A stretch of 38,532 bases of DNA from JBQCHF01 sp051954955 (GCA_051954955.1 JBQCHF010000038.1:1-38532), one strand, 5' to 3'. Shown: positions 7,771 to 15,916, counted from the first letter of the stretch. Numbers and translations are program-made. The notes: generated by a model not told the origin, from the letters alone.

Positions 7771-8778
7771 TCAGGGCGTCGGGTCGTCGACCAGCGCGAG
7801 CCGGGACTGGACGGCGGTCACGCCGGGGGCGTGGAACAGGGCGCTCACCGACTCCCCCGCGTGGATGCGACGGATCGCCTCGGCCAGAGCCGGCGCGACC
7901 GAGAGCACGGTCAGCTCGGGGACCCGGGCGTGGTCCGGCACCGGCACCGTGTCGGTGCAGACGATCTCGACGACCTCGGGCTGCGCCGCGATCCGCTGCA
8001 GCGCTCCGGCGGCGAACAGCCCGTGGGTGCAGGCGACCCGCACGCTGCCCACACCGACCTCGCGCAGCCGCTCCAGCAGCTCGATGACCGTGCTGCCCTT
8101 GGCGATCTCGTCGTCGAGCACGATGACGTCGCGGCCGGCGACCTCGCCGATGATCGAGGTGATGCTGACCCGGTCGTCCGGGAAGCGCTGCTTGGCTCCG
8201 GCGGCGACCGGTACCCCGAGCATCCGGGCGAACGCCGCGGCCTCCTTGGCGTTGCCGAGGTCCGGGGAGACCACGGTGGTGCGGGACAGGTCCAGATCGG
8301 TGGAGGGGTCGGTGAAGTGACCGGCCAGCTCGCGCAGCGCGTGCAGGTGGTCCACCGGCACGCTGAAGAACCCGTGCACCTGCGGCGAGTGCAGCGTCAT
8401 GGCCAGCACCCGGTCAGCTCCGGCGGCCACCAGCAGGTCGGCCACCAGCCGTCCGCCGATCGAGATGCGGGGGGCGTCCTTCTTGTCCGAGCGGGCGTAG
8501 GCGTAGTGCGGCAGCACCACGGTGATCCGTCCGGCCGAGGCTCCGCGGGCGGCGTCGATCATCAGCAGCAGCTCGACCAGGTGCTCCTGCACCGGCGTGA
8601 CCAGGGGCTGGATGAGAAAGACGTCGCGCTCGCGGCAGTTGGCCTGCAGCTGCACCTGCAGGCAGTCGTTCGCGAAGCGCTCCACCAGGACCGGCGAGAG
8701 CGGGATCCCCAGGTGGTGGCAGACCGCAGCAGCCAGCTCCGGGTGCGCGGACCCGCTGAAGACGGCGATGTCCTGCAC
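7771..8778 (-). CDS. Ribose-phosphate pyrophosphokinase-like protein, divergent
   Basis: The protein has the full-length two-domain type I phosphoribosyltransferase fold of PRPP synthetases (335 residues), which make PRPP from ribose 5-phosphate and ATP. Recognisable parts are the N-terminal ERFANDCLQVQLQ, the PHYAYARSDKKDAPRISIGG segment, a catalytic-loop remnant AKQRF that keeps the Lys-x-Arg pair, and a PRPP loop VIVLDDEIAKGSTV. The last differs clearly from the usual VDDMIDTGGT, and several other motifs are drifted (TLHSPQVHGFF for the usual DLHAGQIQGFF). It is therefore probably a paralogue rather than the main prs; an active enzyme with changed regulation is possible, and so is a regulatory role. 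The GTG start has GGGAGGA upstream. It may share a transcript with the transpeptidase gene. Confidence 0.85.
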   Translation of the reverse strand: MQDIAVFSGSAHPELAAAVCHHLGIPLSPVLVERFANDCLQVQLQANCRERDVFLIQPLVTPVQEHLVELLLMIDAARGASAGRITVVLPHYAYARSDKKDAPRISIGGRLVADLLVAAGADRVLAMTLHSPQVHGFFSVPVDHLHALRELAGHFTDPSTDLDLSRTTVVSPDLGNAKEAAAFARMLGVPVAAGAKQRFPDDRVSITSIIGEVAGRDVIVLDDEIAKGSTVIELLERLREVGVGSVRVACTHGLFAAGALQRIAAQPEVVEIVCTDTVPVPDHARVPELTVLSVAPALAEAIRRIHAGESVSALFHAPGVTAVQSRLALVDDPTP

Positions 8779-8876
8779 GTGGTCCTCCCGGACAGGCGGC
8801 GGATGGGACGGAGGGCACGGTCTGCGACGACCGCCCGCGCGAGCCTACCGACGCCGCCGCCGGCCCGGTGCACGGC

Positions 8877-10109
8877 CTACAGCGCGCTGCCCGCCTGCCA
8901 CTGGGCCCACGGGACGTTCCACAGGGTCCAACCGTTGCCGGGCTCGAGCTGGCGCGGGGACCCGCTGACCTCGATGACGTCGCCGACCTTGCTCTGGTCG
9001 AAGAACCAGGCGCCGTCGGCCATGCTCATGCCGACGCAGCCGTGGCTCACCCGCGCGCTGCCCTGCTGCCCCACCGACCAGGGGGCAGCGTGGACGAACT
9101 CCCCGCTCCAGGTGACCCGCAGCGCGTACTCGACCTTGAGGTTGTAGTAGTCCTTGGAGTCCTTGGGGATGTTCAGGGTGGCCGCGTCCATCTGGATGGT
9201 GCGGTGCTTCTCCGAGATCACCTTGACCCCGTTGCGGGTCAGGAAGCCGTCCTTGCCGGTGGTCACCGGCACGACCTTGAGCACGCTGCCGTCGCGGTAG
9301 ACCGTCATGGTCAGCTTCTTCACGTCGACCTTGCTGATTGTGGCCGAGCCGATCTCGAAGCGCACGGTGCGGTCGCTGACCCCCCAGGCCCCTCCCCCGC
9401 CGTCGACCCCCTTGAGCCTCACCCCGACGGTCACCGAGGTGTAGGCCGGCCAGTAGGTCTGCGGCCGGTACTCGACCACCGTGTCGCTGTCCCAGTGCCA
9501 GGAGCCTTGCACCGGCTTGGAGGAGGTCACGGTGAGCCGACGCTGCACCGCCGCCTTGTCCTTCACCCTGGCGTCGAAGGTGATGACGATCGGCATGCCG
9601 ACGCCGTAGGTGCGTCCGGACAGCGGCGTGATCGAGGTGGTGAGCTTGCCCGTCGGAGTGAGCGTGCGGAAGCTGGAGGTCTGCCGGACGCTGCCGGTCT
9701 TCCCGACGGCCTCGGTGCTGACGACGTAGGTGGTACCCGGCAGCAGCGGTTCGTCCGCGCGCCAGCTCGCCTTGTCCGCACTCAGCGCGCCGCTCAACGG
9801 GGTCTTCGCGCCGGCAGCGAGCACCTGCACCGAGGTGAGCGTGCCGTGCGTGGCGGAGACCTGGACCGCGGCGTCGGGGCGCACTCCCGTGGCGGCGTCG
9901 GCGGGCGTGACGTGCAGGGACACCGGCACGGGCGCACTGCTCACGGCCGGCGCCGCCGGTCGCTGCGCCGCGGCCTGACCGGTCGCAGCGGGCTGGCAGC
10001 CGCTGGTGGCCAGCAGGCCCGCGACCGCGATCAGGACCAGTCCTGCGCCGCGCCGACGCAGCCGACGACCAGGCAGCCCACGATCAGGCAGCCGACCTGT
10101 GCTTGCCAC
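8877..10109 (-). CDS. L,D-transpeptidase lipoprotein (YkuD domain, Ig-like N-terminus)
   Basis: This is a cell-wall enzyme expected to form 3-3 cross-links between peptidoglycan stem peptides. An arginine-rich N-terminus and hydrophobic stretch lead to a lipobox (LLATSGC), so it should be a lipoprotein on the outer membrane face. Two Ig-like domains follow (about residues 60-260), as in mycobacterial LdtMt2. The YkuD catalytic domain is near 265-385, with FVHAAPWS and the active-site motif SHGCVGM. A C-terminal Trp-rich tail (WTLWNVPWAQW) also matches that group. Length is 410 residues. The GTG start is the furthest upstream that gives a normal signal; a shorter start is possible. Confidence 0.93.
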   Translation of the reverse strand: MASTGRLPDRGLPGRRLRRRGAGLVLIAVAGLLATSGCQPAATGQAAAQRPAAPAVSSAPVPVSLHVTPADAATGVRPDAAVQVSATHGTLTSVQVLAAGAKTPLSGALSADKASWRADEPLLPGTTYVVSTEAVGKTGSVRQTSSFRTLTPTGKLTTSITPLSGRTYGVGMPIVITFDARVKDKAAVQRRLTVTSSKPVQGSWHWDSDTVVEYRPQTYWPAYTSVTVGVRLKGVDGGGGAWGVSDRTVRFEIGSATISKVDVKKLTMTVYRDGSVLKVVPVTTGKDGFLTRNGVKVISEKHRTIQMDAATLNIPKDSKDYYNLKVEYALRVTWSGEFVHAAPWSVGQQGSARVSHGCVGMSMADGAWFFDQSKVGDVIEVSGSPRQLEPGNGWTLWNVPWAQWQAGSAL

Positions 10110-10217
10110 CCGTGCCTCCGTGACGCTGGTGCTCCCGCCGAGCCCCCCGACGGGCCGGTGAAGCGTGACCAGTTTCGCCTACTTCTCGGCATGCTGCGGC
10201 CAGGTCTGCGCACAACG

Positions 10218-10253
10218 GGTCACCAACCTGGTCACCAACCTGGTCACCAATCC
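10218..10253. repeat. Three 12-nt tandem repeats upstream of the transpeptidase gene
   Basis: GGTCACCAACCT occurs twice exactly and a third time with two changes. It lies in the 220-nt space between the transpeptidase start and ctaF, on the ctaF-terminator side. The period equals that of the repeat inside ctaG, though the sequence differs. No gene covers it. Apart from the hairpin at 10277-10310, I see nothing else in this gap. Confidence 0.8.
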
Positions 10254-10276
10254 GGCGCGCCCTGGTGACGAGAACG

Positions 10277-10310
10277 CGCGAGGCGGGACCCCAACGGGTC
10301 CCGCCTCGCG
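10277..10310 (-). terminator. Terminator after ctaC-ctaD-ctaF
   Basis: A perfect 15-bp stem (CGCGAGGCGGGACCC and its complement) has a CAAC loop. It is 20 nt past the ctaF stop in the direction of transcription. The tail after the stem is only weakly T-rich (TTCTCGT). It should separate the oxidase operon from the transpeptidase gene. Confidence 0.85.
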
Positions 10311-10329
10311 GGCGGACGGTGCGGCGGCG

Positions 10330-10725
10330 TCAGTGCGCGTGCTCGCCGCGGTAGTACTCGAAGACGAATCCGATGACCGACAGGCCGAGGATGACCACGC
10401 CGATGTAGAGCAGCCACCAGCCGACCGCGAGCCCGGCCGCGCAGACGGCAGCACCGAAGGCGACTGGGAGCGGCCACCACGAGTGCGGGCTGTAGAAGCC
10501 CAGCTCGCCCGCGCCCTCGGAGATCTCGGCGTCCACCCGGTCCTCCGGCCGCGGGTCGATGCGCCGCGCCGTGAACAGGACGTAGAAGCCGATCAGGAAC
10601 GCGAGCCCGGCGGTGAGCGCCAGGGCGGTGGTGCCGACCGGCTCGCCGGAGACGAACCAGTAGACGATCGCGACCAGGCCGTAGAAGACGGTGCCGGAGG
10701 CGAACAGCCAGCCCTCGATCTTCAC
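10330..10725 (-). CDS. ctaF: Cytochrome c oxidase subunit IV (actinobacterial)
   Basis: CtaF is the small actinobacteria-specific fourth subunit of the aa3 oxidase. The 131 residues show two N-terminal helices (GWLFASGTVFYGLVAIVYWF and ALTAGLAFLIGFYVLF), then a soluble linker with FYSPHSWWPL, which is characteristic of the family. Two further helices follow, with a short tail containing FEYYRGEHAH. The GTG start overlaps the ctaD stop (GTGA), so translational coupling to ctaD is likely. It is the last gene of the ctaC-ctaD-ctaF run, followed by a hairpin terminator. Confidence 0.95.
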   Translation of the reverse strand: MKIEGWLFASGTVFYGLVAIVYWFVSGEPVGTTALALTAGLAFLIGFYVLFTARRIDPRPEDRVDAEISEGAGELGFYSPHSWWPLPVAFGAAVCAAGLAVGWWLLYIGVVILGLSVIGFVFEYYRGEHAH

Positions 10726-12446
10726 TTGCGACCCTCCAGGTCCGGCTCACCGTAGAACTGGTCGATGAGGTTCTTGTTCGGCGTCGGGCTGTCGACGTGG
10801 ACGACCTCGGGGTGGTGCAGGTCGAACGCCGGACGCTCCGAGCGGATCCGCGGCAGCGACACGAAGTTGTGCCGCGGCGGCGGGCACGAGGTGGCCCACT
10901 CCAGCGAGGCGCCGTAGCCCCACGGGTCGTCGACGGTGACCTTGGGGGCCCGCTTGGCGGTGATCCACACGTTGTAGAGGAACGGCAGTGTGGAGGCGCC
11001 GAGCAGGAACGCGCCGATGGAGGAGATGGTGTTGAGCGTGGTGAAGCCGTCGGCCGCCAGGTAGTCGGCGTAACGGCGCGGCATGCCCTCCACACCGAGC
11101 CAGTGCTGCACCAGGAAGGTGGTGTGGAAGCCGATGAACAGCGTCCAGAAGTGCAGCTTGCCCAGCTTCTCGTCGAGCATCTTGCCGGTGAACTTGGGCC
11201 ACCAGAAGTAAAAACCGGCGAACATCGCGAACACCACGGTGCCGAACACGACGTAGTGGAAGTGCGCCACGACGAAGTAGGAGTCGGACACGTGGAAGTC
11301 CAGCGGCGGGCTGGCCAGGATGATGCCGGTCAGGCCACCGAACAGGAACGTGATGAGGAAGCCGATCGACCACAGCATCGGCGTCTCGAAGGTGAGGGAC
11401 CCGCGCCACATCGTGCCGATCCAGTTGAAGAACTTCACGCCGGTCGGCACCGCGATGAGCATCGTCATGAAGCTGAAGAAGGGCAGCAGCACCGCGCCGG
11501 TGACGAACATGTGGTGCGCCCACACGGTGACCGACAGACCGGCGATGGCGATGGTGGCGAAGACCAGGCCCTTGTAGCCGAACACCGGCTTGCGGCTGAA
11601 CACCGGGAAGATCTCGGTGACGATGCCGAAGAACGGCAGCGCGATGATGTAGACCTCGGGGTGCCCGAAGAACCAGAACAGGTGCTGCCAGAGGATGGGG
11701 CCGCCGTTCTGCGGGTCGAACACGTGCGCCCCGAACCGACGGTCGGCCTCCAGCGCGAGCAGCGCTGCCGCCAGCACCGGGAACGCCATGAGCACCAGCA
11801 CGCTGGTGAGCAGGATGTTCCAGGTGAAGATCGGCATCCGGAACATGGTCATGCCCGGCGCGCGCATGCAGAAGATCGTGGTGATGAAGTTGACCGCACC
11901 GAGGATCGTGCCCAGACCGCCGATGGCCAGACCCATGATCCACAGGTCCGAGCCCGTGTTGGGCGAGAACACCGGGCCGGACAGCGGCGCGTAGGCGAAC
12001 CAGCCGAAGGAGGCGGCACCGCCGGGCAGCAGGAAGCCGGACACGGCGATCAGGCCGCCGAACAGGAAGAGATAGAAGCTGAACATGTTCAGCCGCGGGA
12101 AGGCGACGTCCGGGGCGCCGATCTGCAGCGGGACGATGACGTTGCCGAAGCCGATGAACAGCGGCGTCGCGAACAGCAGCAGCATGATCGTGCCGTGCAT
12201 CGTGAACAGCTGGTTGTACTGCTCGTTCGTCAGGAACTGCAGCCCCGGCCGGGCCAGCTCGGCGCGCATGACCAGCGCCATGAGCCCGCCCAGGAGGAAG
12301 AACGAGAACGAGGCGATCAGGTACATGTAGCCGATCGTCTTGTGGTCCGTGGACGTCATCCAGCGCACCACGATGTTGCCGCGGCGAGTGGGCCGCGGCG
12401 GCAGTGCCGACGTCGTGGCGACGCGCGGCTCGCTCGTGAGGGTCAC
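10722..12446 (-). CDS. ctaD: Cytochrome c oxidase subunit I
   Basis: CtaD is the catalytic subunit of the aa3 oxidase, holding haem a and the haem a3-CuB site where oxygen is reduced. The 574-residue, twelve-helix protein has all key segments: FTMHGTIMLLLF (haem a ligand), WQHLFWFFGHPEVYI (CuB His and cross-linked Tyr), VWAHHMFVTG (two CuB His), and DSYFVVAHFHYVVFG (haem ligands). The C-terminal tail ends with an actinobacterial acidic/proline region. The GTG start has GGAGAA 6 nt upstream. It lies 39 nt after ctaC and overlaps ctaF. In Mycobacterium ctaD is elsewhere in the genome; here the three oxidase genes are together. Confidence 0.98.
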   Translation of the reverse strand: MTLTSEPRVATTSALPPRPTRRGNIVVRWMTSTDHKTIGYMYLIASFSFFLLGGLMALVMRAELARPGLQFLTNEQYNQLFTMHGTIMLLLFATPLFIGFGNVIVPLQIGAPDVAFPRLNMFSFYLFLFGGLIAVSGFLLPGGAASFGWFAYAPLSGPVFSPNTGSDLWIMGLAIGGLGTILGAVNFITTIFCMRAPGMTMFRMPIFTWNILLTSVLVLMAFPVLAAALLALEADRRFGAHVFDPQNGGPILWQHLFWFFGHPEVYIIALPFFGIVTEIFPVFSRKPVFGYKGLVFATIAIAGLSVTVWAHHMFVTGAVLLPFFSFMTMLIAVPTGVKFFNWIGTMWRGSLTFETPMLWSIGFLITFLFGGLTGIILASPPLDFHVSDSYFVVAHFHYVVFGTVVFAMFAGFYFWWPKFTGKMLDEKLGKLHFWTLFIGFHTTFLVQHWLGVEGMPRRYADYLAADGFTTLNTISSIGAFLLGASTLPFLYNVWITAKRAPKVTVDDPWGYGASLEWATSCPPPRHNFVSLPRIRSERPAFDLHHPEVVHVDSPTPNKNLIDQFYGEPDLEGRK

Positions 12447-12485
12447 GTCAGGTTCTCCTACTGATCTGCGCTGGGTGCTGTGCCG

Positions 12486-13460
12486 CTAGTTCTGGGACGG
12501 CGGGTTGGGGCTTCCGCCGCCGATGCCGGACTCCCCGGTGCCGTTGGAGCCGCCGGAGGCAGGGTTGTTCGTGGTGCCCTCGGGGCCGGTCTGCCCGGAC
12601 GGGCCGGCGCCGCCCTCGCCCTGGTCCAGGCTGCTGTCCGGGCCAAGGGTGCTCGGCAGCGCACCGGTCTGTCCGGCCGCGGCGAGGTCCTTGAGGTGCT
12701 GCTCGTAGTCCTGCGGGCTGACGACCTTGACGTTGAACAGCATCCGGGAGTGGTCGACGCCGCACAGCTCGGCGCACTTGCCGGCGTAGGTGCCCAGCTT
12801 CTCGGCGGTGGCCTCGAAGCGGTTCACCCGGCCGGGGATGACGTCCATCTTGAACAGGAAGGTCGGCACCCAGAACGAGTGGATGACATCGCGCGAGGTG
12901 AGGATGTACTCCACCGACTCGCCCTGCGGCAGCCACAGGGTGGGCGGCTGGCCGGGGGTGCCGGACTCGTAGACGACCGGCTTGCCCTGCTGGTCCAGGT
13001 AGTTGAAGTCCCAGCTCCACCGCTTGGCCACCACGTTGATCTTCACGTCGACGTTCTTGTCGATCTTGGTGATGGCCGACTCGTCGCGCGCGGTGAAGTA
13101 GAAGAAGGTGAGGACGAGGACCAGCGGGACCGCGGTGTAGAGAATCTCGATCGGCAGGTTGTAGCGCACCTGCGCCGGCAGGCCGGTCTCGTTCTTGCGG
13201 CGACGGAAGGCGATGGTGGCCCACAGGATCAGGCCCCAGACCAGCACGCCGACGATCAGCGCGGCGATCCAGGCGCTGGTCCACAGCGAGGTGATGCGGT
13301 TGGCCTGGTTGGTGATCCCGGCGGGCAGGCCGGCGCGCTTCCACTGGTCCACGGTGCTCTGCGAGCAGCCGGTGGTGGTGAGCAGCAGACCCGTGACGAG
13401 CGCCAGGGGCGCCAGACGACGGCGGCGCCGACCCTGGCGGGCGGTGGCTGAGGGACGCAA
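12486..13460 (-). CDS. ctaC: Cytochrome c oxidase subunit II, CuA-containing lipoprotein
   Basis: Subunit II takes electrons from QcrC through the binuclear CuA centre. A signal with lipobox (LLLTTTGC) precedes the mature Cys, followed by two transmembrane helices and an outward cupredoxin domain. The CuA ligands are complete: C229, E231, C233, H237 and M240 in CAELCGVDHSRM, plus a histidine in DVIHSFWVP. After residue 270 there is a low-complexity Gly/Ser/Pro/Asn tail that other CtaC proteins lack or vary in; it may span the wall or aid supercomplex contact (inference). The start is read as TTG at the head of MRPSATARQG. It is divergent from the cysteine desulfurase gene. Confidence 0.96.
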   Translation of the reverse strand: MRPSATARQGRRRRRLAPLALVTGLLLTTTGCSQSTVDQWKRAGLPAGITNQANRITSLWTSAWIAALIVGVLVWGLILWATIAFRRRKNETGLPAQVRYNLPIEILYTAVPLVLVLTFFYFTARDESAITKIDKNVDVKINVVAKRWSWDFNYLDQQGKPVVYESGTPGQPPTLWLPQGESVEYILTSRDVIHSFWVPTFLFKMDVIPGRVNRFEATAEKLGTYAGKCAELCGVDHSRMLFNVKVVSPQDYEQHLKDLAAAGQTGALPSTLGPDSSLDQGEGGAGPSGQTGPEGTTNNPASGGSNGTGESGIGGGSPNPPSQN

Positions 13461-13509
13461 CTCGCAGGCCTTCCCGAGCGTACGGATGGAGCTTTCTCAG
13501 ATCGGCGTC

Positions 13510-13515
13510 ACCCTA
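13510..13515 (-). promoter_or_regulatory. Candidate -10 box for ctaC
   Basis: TAGGGT on the minus strand lies about 50 nt before the ctaC start, inside the longer TAGTAGGGT. I cannot recognise a matching -35 box. The 208-nt gap must contain divergent promoters for ctaC and the cysteine desulfurase gene. Confidence 0.35.
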
Positions 13516-13655
13516 CTACCGGGCCTGCCTGATCGCCGCCGTGGGGGCCGCCTGCACCCCGGCGAGTCGAACACGTTCACTTCCCTCCGCTCCTCCCTTC
13601 GAGCGGGCCGGGCATGACGGGTCCGAGAGCCTCGGGGCGGCCCCCAGCCGTCCAG

Positions 13656-13661
13656 TAGCGT
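13656..13661 (+). promoter_or_regulatory. Candidate -10 box for a leaderless cysteine desulfurase transcript
   Basis: TAGCGT ends 7 nt before the GTG start, so transcription would begin at or next to the start codon. There is no Shine-Dalgarno sequence before this GTG, which agrees with a leaderless mRNA. The same TANNNT spacing recurs before four other genes in the window. Confidence 0.55.
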
Positions 13662-13668
13662 CGATGCC

Positions 13669-14835
13669 GTGGCCTACCTCGACGCCGCCTCCGCGCAGCC
13701 GCCGCACCCGGCGGCGCGCGCCGCGTGGGCGGCGACCCTCGAGCGCGGATGGGCGGACCCGTCCCGGCTGCACCCCGAGGGGCGGCGCGCCGCTGCCCTG
13801 CTGGACGCGGCGCGGGCCGGAGTGGCCCACGCGCTGGGCGCCCACCCGGACGAGGTCTCCTTCACCTCCTCCGGCACCACGGCAGTGCACACCGGCCTGC
13901 TCGGCCTGCTCACGGCGGCCGCCCGCCGCGACGGGGAGCCGGGCCGGGTCGTGGTGAGCGCCGTCGAGCACTCCGCGGTGCTGCGCGCGGCCGACGCGCA
14001 TGCCGCCGCCGGTGGCGAGGTGAGCGTCGTGCCCGTGGACCGCACCGGCCGGGTCGACGTCGAGGAGTTCCTGGCCGCGGTGGCCGGGCAGGACGGCGCG
14101 CGGGCTGCCGCGGCCTGCCTGCAGAGCGGCAACCACGAGGTCGGCACCCTGCAGCCGGTGGCGGAGGTGGCCGCCGGGTGCGGCCGGCTGGGCGTGCCCC
14201 TTCTGGTGGACGCCGCGCAGTCGGTCGGCCGGATGCCGGTGCCCGCCGGCTGGTCGGTGCTGGCCGCCAGCGCGCACAAGTGGGGCGGGCCGCCCGGGGT
14301 GGGCGTCCTGGTGGTGCGCCGGCCGGTGCGCTGGCGCTCCCCCTGGCCCGAGGACGAGCGGGAGGCCGGTCGCTTCCCGGGCGCCCCGCCGCTGCCCGCC
14401 GCGCTGGGCGCGGCGTCCGCGCTGGAGTCGATCCGCGCCGACCCGGCGGCCGAGGCGGGCGAGTCCGCGCGCCTGTCCGCCCTGGTGGAGCGCATCCGCA
14501 CCGAGGTGACGCGCCGCGTCCCCGACGTCGAGGTGGTGGGCCACCCCGACCTGCGGCTGCCGCACATCGTCACCTTCTCCTGCCTCTACGTGGACGGCGA
14601 GGCGCTGGTCACCGGGCTGGCGCGGGCGGGGCACTCGGTGAGCTCGGGCTCGTCCTGCACGTCGAGCACCCTGCGGCCCAGCCACGTGCTGGAGGCGATG
14701 GGGGTGCTCACCCACGGCAACGTGCGGGTCTCGCTGCCCTACGGCACCAGCGGCGCCGACGTCGACGCCTTCCTCGAGGACCTGCCCCGGGTGGTCGCCG
14801 AGGTCCGCTCCGCGGCCGGGGTGGCGGGCCTGTGA
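13669..14835 (+). CDS. Cysteine desulfurase-like class V aminotransferase
   Basis: This PLP enzyme takes sulfur from cysteine as a persulfide for iron-sulfur clusters or thio-modifications. Expected positions are present: SSGTTAVHTGLL, H101 stacking on PLP, D181 and Q184 (LVDAAQSVG), the Schiff-base lysine K204 (SAHKWGG), and the mobile-loop cysteine C330 in SSGSSCTSST. The usual ANNETG motif reads SGNHEVGTLQPV, somewhat divergent. The product has 388 residues. The GTG start lacks a ribosome binding site but follows a -10-like box, suggesting a leaderless message. It overlaps the TusA-like gene by GTGA, so the two likely act as donor and acceptor. This is probably not the main SUF desulfurase, since no suf genes are present. 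Confidence 0.9.
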   Translation: MAYLDAASAQPPHPAARAAWAATLERGWADPSRLHPEGRRAAALLDAARAGVAHALGAHPDEVSFTSSGTTAVHTGLLGLLTAAARRDGEPGRVVVSAVEHSAVLRAADAHAAAGGEVSVVPVDRTGRVDVEEFLAAVAGQDGARAAAACLQSGNHEVGTLQPVAEVAAGCGRLGVPLLVDAAQSVGRMPVPAGWSVLAASAHKWGGPPGVGVLVVRRPVRWRSPWPEDEREAGRFPGAPPLPAALGAASALESIRADPAAEAGESARLSALVERIRTEVTRRVPDVEVVGHPDLRLPHIVTFSCLYVDGEALVTGLARAGHSVSSGSSCTSSTLRPSHVLEAMGVLTHGNVRVSLPYGTSGADVDAFLEDLPRVVAEVRSAAGVAGL

Positions 14836-15101
14836 GCGGCGCCCAGCCCGACCAGCAGCCAGACCTGCAGCCGGACCTGGTGCTCGACACCCTGGGCAAG
14901 CGCTGCCCCCTGCCGGTCATCGAGCTGGCCCGCCGGATCGGCGAGGTGCCGGTGGGCGGGGTGGTCGCGGTGCTCGCCGACGACCCGGCCGCCCGGGTGG
15001 ACATCCCCGCCTGGTGCCGGATGCGGGTGCAGGAGTCCCTCGGCGAAGCCACCCTGCCCGACGGACGCTCCCCCGCCCACCTGGTCCGCCGCCTCACCTG
15101 A
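14832..15101 (+). CDS. TusA-family sulfur carrier protein
   Basis: The 89-residue product is a TusA/YeeD/YedF-type sulfurtransferase. The motif KRCPLPVIELARRI carries the sulfur-accepting cysteine C25 in a Cys-Pro-x-Pro context at the first helix. Next come VAVLADDPAARVDIPAWCR, the common pattern in which the second strand leads to D-P-x-A-x-x-D-I-x-x-W, and a C-terminal strand. In other bacteria TusA takes persulfide sulfur from the desulfurase for tRNA thiolation or other sulfur transfers. The direct overlap with the desulfurase gene supports this pairing; the final acceptor is unknown. It is too short to be found except within a longer open frame. The gene ends 14 nt before a palindromic element. 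Confidence 0.9.
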   Translation: MSGAQPDQQPDLQPDLVLDTLGKRCPLPVIELARRIGEVPVGGVVAVLADDPAARVDIPAWCRMRVQESLGEATLPDGRSPAHLVRRLT

Positions 15102-15115
15102 CCCCTCTCCCCCTG

Positions 15116-15206
15116 GTGATCATGCAATCGGCGCGATCATGCAATTCACGTGATCTTCGACGGCATGATCACCGCGATTGCATGATCACCGGGATTGCAT
15201 GATCAC
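15116..15206. repeat. Nested palindromic element of GTGATCATGCAAT units, copy 1
   Basis: Two direct units (15116-15128 and 15133-15145) face three inverted ones (15163-15172 partial, 15177-15189 and 15194-15206), so the whole can fold into a long imperfect hairpin. It fills the gap between the convergent tusA-like and aat genes. The aat stop codon (TGA) falls inside the last unit. A second copy of the same design is at 28947-29037, also between convergent genes. A role in termination, or a REP-type repeat, fits. Confidence 0.85.
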
Positions 15207-15901
15207 GAACAGGGTTCAGGGTGGCGGCCGTCGTCGAAGGCTGCGGGCAGGGGGCGGGTCAGCGCGCGGGCGAGGGCCTTGAGGTAGTGCTTGCGGCGCA
15301 GCTCGACCACGCCGAGGGAGGCCAGGTGCGGGGTGGCCCACTGGACGTCGAGCAGGCGCTCGGGGTCGGCGTCGGCGGCCAGCAGGCGCACCAGCCCGAC
15401 CAGGGCGACCTTGGAGGCGTCGCGCGCGCGGTGGAACATCGACTCGCCGGCGAACAGACCGCCGATCGCCACGCCGTAGAGGCCGCCGACCAGCTCGCCC
15501 TCGTGCCAGGTCTCCACCGAGTGCGCCCACCCCAGGCGGTGCAGCTCGCCGTAGGCCGCGCGGATGTCCGGGCCGATCCAGGCACCCTCGCGGGTGCCGT
15601 CGGCGCAGCCCTCCACCACGGCGTCGAACGCGGTGTCCACCCGCACCTCGTAGCGCCGGCACGCCTGCCGCAGCGACCGGGAGACCCGCAGCCCGTCCAG
15701 CGGCAGCACCCCGCGCGGGTCCGGCGACCACCAGCCCAGCGGCCCGGCCACCCCCTCCAGCCGCATCGGGAACAGCCCGCGGCGGTAGGCGGCCAGCAGG
15801 GTGCCCGGCGCGAGGTCGGCGCCGACGCCGGCCACCTCGCCCAGCAGCGGGCGGTCGGGCCGGGGCAGGGCCCAGCGGCAGGGAGGCGGCTCGACCGGCA
15901 C
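15203..15901 (-). CDS. aat: Leucyl/phenylalanyl-tRNA--protein transferase
   Basis: Aat adds Leu or Phe from charged tRNA to proteins with N-terminal Arg or Lys, marking them for ClpS/ClpAP in the N-degron pathway. The 232-residue product has the family blocks LAAYRRGLFPM, WWSPDPRGVLPLDGLRVSRSL, WIGPDIRAAYGELHRLGWAHSVE and GGLYGVAIGGLFAGESMFHR. The C-terminal LLDVQWATPHLASLGVVELRR region matches the usual LDxQ-x-x-x-HLxSLG. The GTG start is the first in frame that gives the known N-terminus. Its stop lies in the palindromic element, so the last residues (PEPCS) may have been changed by the element's arrival. It is downstream of adoK on the same strand with 15 nt between. Confidence 0.95.
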   Translation of the reverse strand: MPVEPPPCRWALPRPDRPLLGEVAGVGADLAPGTLLAAYRRGLFPMRLEGVAGPLGWWSPDPRGVLPLDGLRVSRSLRQACRRYEVRVDTAFDAVVEGCADGTREGAWIGPDIRAAYGELHRLGWAHSVETWHEGELVGGLYGVAIGGLFAGESMFHRARDASKVALVGLVRLLAADADPERLLDVQWATPHLASLGVVELRRKHYLKALARALTRPLPAAFDDGRHPEPCS

Positions 15902-15916
15902 CGGCTCAGCCAGTCC

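Noticed and set aside
15116..15206. CRISPR-like repeat array
   Set aside because: Units alternate in orientation and have no constant-length spacers, and no cas genes are present. The same holds for 28947-29037.
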